A DNA stretch of 64,000 bases from positions 879,001 through 943,000 of the forward strand of contig NZ_CP019389.1 in the NCBI RefSeq assembly GCF_001971785.1. The letters run 5' to 3'. A model generated the notes under the pieces. The model was not told the origin of the DNA. It made no database searches and worked only from the letters and a program-made list of their open reading frames with translations. Positions 62,217 to 64,000 of the stretch are shown piece after piece. The translations under genes and the position numbers were made by a program. The stretch is from Seonamhaeicola sp. S2-3 (GTDB taxonomy: Bacteria > Bacteroidota > Bacteroidia > Flavobacteriales > Flavobacteriaceae). Every line of letters begins with the position of its first letter. Within the stretch, counting starts at the first letter, position 1.

Positions 62217-64000
62217 GTTTCTGTATTTTTTCTACTTTTTTATTTAAAAAGCTTGAGTGTACCGTTAATTTATAGATGTATACACCTTTACCTATTTTAT
62301 CACCAAAATCATCTCTTCCATCCCAAACAATATCTCTAGAAAGGGAACTTGTGGTGATGGTTCCACCTGTTGTTTGCCCGTTTAAGGTTCTAACCAATTT
62401 ACCAGACACGGTGAATATCTGTATAGAAACGTCTAAAGCCTCCGAACTATTGTGATTGAACCAAAATTCTGTGTAATTTACAAATGGATTGGGGTAATTT
62501 AGTACATTATTTATTACTAATTCCTGATCTTGATCATATACTATAAATTGAATTTCAGCTTCTGAGGAGTTGTTATAAACATCCCATGCTTTAAGAGTTA
62601 AGGTATGAAGACCTGGTTCTAAATCACTAAACGGAAAACTTACAACTCCTTTTTGGTAATCATCAACTTCTGTTTGATAATAATCATTTAACACATATGG
62701 GTTTGTTTCATCTCCATCAATAATTGCTACAATATCATGACCTATGCCACTGGCGGTATTTATGCCATTTTCATCTTCTAATTTTGCTAGTAAAGTTGGA
62801 GATTCATTAGTAATGCCTCCAGAAACAAAACTCTCATCGTTCATGTAAAGAGAAATTACTGGTCCGGTATTGTCTTCAGGTGCATTTTCATTAATACCTC
62901 CAATCCTTATAACATCTACACTCGCTCCAGTTTGGTCTTCTAAAAGCTCATCATTTTTGGCATAAAAACTAACCTTACCAAAGCCAACAGTTATACCAAC
63001 ATCTTTAGGGGCTATAAAATCAAACTCAAAACTTCCATTTGTAACAGATGCTTGACCTCTAAAGATAATCTCTCCTAATGTTGTAAAATCTAAGGTTACT
63101 AACTCGTCGTTTAATTTTGTACCATCATTGGCTAGTGTTTGTCTATCAATAGACTTATCATAAATAGTTGTTGAAAGCACTCCATTATAATCTGTTAACA
63201 CATTTCCTGATAGATCTGTAACCTCACCTGTTAATTTAACATGACTTAAAGCTTTAATGGTATCTGTTGATTGCCCAATAGGCACATCATTTAATGTAGT
63301 TAACCTAATATTTGGTTTTGGGAATGCCAATTTCATGGCAGGGTCTCCTATAAAAAATATAAGACGCCTTTGAGAATTACTTGAAATTGAAGTATCTCCT
63401 TTTGCCAACCTTAAGGCTTCTGCTATTGAAGGATATTCATAATCTGAATAACTATCATTATCACTATAAGAAAATAGATATTGCCCAAGTATGCTATTAA
63501 AAGTTATAGCAAAATTCACAAAAATTTGACGCGTTGTTGTTATTAGTCCAATAGCCCCTGCCTCATCATTCCAATAAACATACTCACCAGCTGTATCTCT
63601 TAAAGGATTATCAAATTTTGTAAACTCACAAGTTACTGTTACAAAACAACTTAATTTATAATAATTACGAAGTCCTTCAATATCTGTTTTTAAAAAAATG
63701 CGTTCTTGTGCTAAACCATCTTCACCACCATGTCCAAAATAATTTACCACTAAAGCCCCTTTATCAATAGAGTTAACTAACTCTGTTGTAACTTCTGGAT
63801 ATCTATCACCTCCTGCAGAAGATTCTTGTTGAAAAGCATCACTATGAATCTTAACAACATTTATAAACGGTTTTTTTTCAGACACTAAATCTGCAATATC
63901 ATCTGTTGTTTCTTGTAAAATACCTTCCCAATCTTCATCAACATCATCAGAAACCACAACAAATTTGTTTCGCCAACTTCCAAAAGCTTCTTTTTGATAA
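62203..64000 (-). CDS. porU: Type IX secretion system sortase PorU, 3' part
   Basis: About 599 C-terminal residues are visible; the frame is open to the right edge (YQKEAFGSWRNKFVVVSDDVDED...), so the start lies outside. The gingipain-like C25 peptidase domain contains NYFGHGGEDG with the catalytic His and SCFVTVTCEFTKFDNPL with the catalytic Cys. Beta-rich domains and a C-terminal sorting-like end (VLNYPNPFVNYTEFWFNHN ... KGVYIYKLTVHSSFLNKKVEKIQKLVIL) follow. PorU removes T9SS sorting tails and attaches cargo to lipopolysaccharide. Confidence 0.93.
   Translation of the reverse strand, partial: YQKEAFGSWRNKFVVVSDDVDEDWEGILQETTDDIADLVSEKKPFINVVKIHSDAFQQESSAGGDRYPEVTTELVNSIDKGALVVNYFGHGGEDGLAQERIFLKTDIEGLRNYYKLSCFVTVTCEFTKFDNPLRDTAGEYVYWNDEAGAIGLITTTRQIFVNFAITFNSILGQYLFSYSDNDSYSDYEYPSIAEALRLAKGDTSISSNSQRRLIFFIGDPAMKLAFPKPNIRLTTLNDVPIGQSTDTIKALSHVKLTGEVTDLSGNVLTDYNGVLSTTIYDKSIDRQTLANDGTKLNDELVTLDFTTLGEIIFRGQASVTNGSFEFDFIAPKDVGITVGFGKVSFYAKNDELLEDQTGASVDVIRIGGINENAPEDNTGPVISLYMNDESFVSGGITNESPTLLAKLEDENGINTASGIGHDIVAIIDGDETNPYVLNDYYQTEVDDYQKGVVSFPFSDLEPGLHTLTLKAWDVYNNSSEAEIQFIVYDQDQELVINNVLNYPNPFVNYTEFWFNHNSSEALDVSIQIFTVSGKLVRTLNGQTTGGTITTSSLSRDIVWDGRDDFGDKIGKGVYIYKLTVHSSFLNKKVEKIQKLVIL

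Overview
The window is a low-GC chromosome segment from a member of the Bacteroidota, almost certainly a gliding or T9SS-bearing Flavobacteriaceae. The evidence is gldI, porU and porV, proteins with type A T9SS sorting tails, fused SecDF, paired methylmalonyl-CoA mutase subunits, DUF5683/DUF6122/DUF6588/DUF2911 proteins, and promoters of the Bacteroidota type (TAnnTTTG at -7). Most of it is conserved housekeeping sequence in short operons. The accessory material is the left end (1-4200), one gene cassette (33922-35006) and perhaps the TonB/PQQ operon.

Left end (1-4276): a tyrosine recombinase gene on the minus strand begins 218 bases from the 3' end of a tRNA-Pro(TGG) gene and runs off the left edge. 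This is the layout of a genomic island integrated at a tRNA. The gene is broken at codon 45 by an ISL3-type (ISAon1-like) element with an 8-bp target duplication. That element has itself received two more copies of the same IS, giving a 3672-bp nest of two complete copies and one dissected copy.

4409-13485: an operon of TonB-dependent receptor, PQQ-type sugar dehydrogenase lipoprotein and cytochrome c; then udk, an FtsB/DivIC-like gene, mutA and a lipoprotein gene; then mutB, which is split by an apparent one-base loss in a G run. 13544-25757: a T9SS cargo protein, the parA-parB-DUF5683-dapB-lepB-wbqC-DUF6122 block, and an opposing operon running ribH, two small paralogous membrane proteins, mutL, two rhomboids and an EEP-family membrane protein. 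26489-33879: TPR protein, recF-DUF721, cold shock protein, ndk, nrnA-type phosphoesterase, gldI, a double-domain PPIase, lgt and a DUF192 lipoprotein.

33922-35319: a single-ORF cassette encoding an endonuclease/exonuclease/phosphatase-fold protein, ended by an imperfect hairpin with the full layout of an integron attC site. It is followed by an 80-nt structured element and a terminator. 35320-44881: secDF, a small lipoprotein, mdh, DUF6588, a LacI-type regulator and gyrB.

45346-50500 is the most interesting part. A 16-codon leader peptide with ten Asn codons (seven in a row) precedes mutually exclusive hairpins ending in a strong terminator, and then gatC-like, gatA and a gatB-aspS gene fusion. 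This reads as a classical ribosome-mediated attenuator that senses Asn-tRNA(Asn) and controls the tRNA-dependent asparagine pathway. The AspRS half carries the RDHG His found in non-discriminating enzymes, which agrees with production of Asp-tRNA(Asn) as substrate for GatCAB.

50545-64000: a T9SS-tailed propeller protein, DUF2911, an ECF sigma factor with a membrane protein and a barrel protein, HAD, SDR, M28 peptidase, pdhC and pdhA, cdd, porV and the 3' part of porU, which runs off the right edge.
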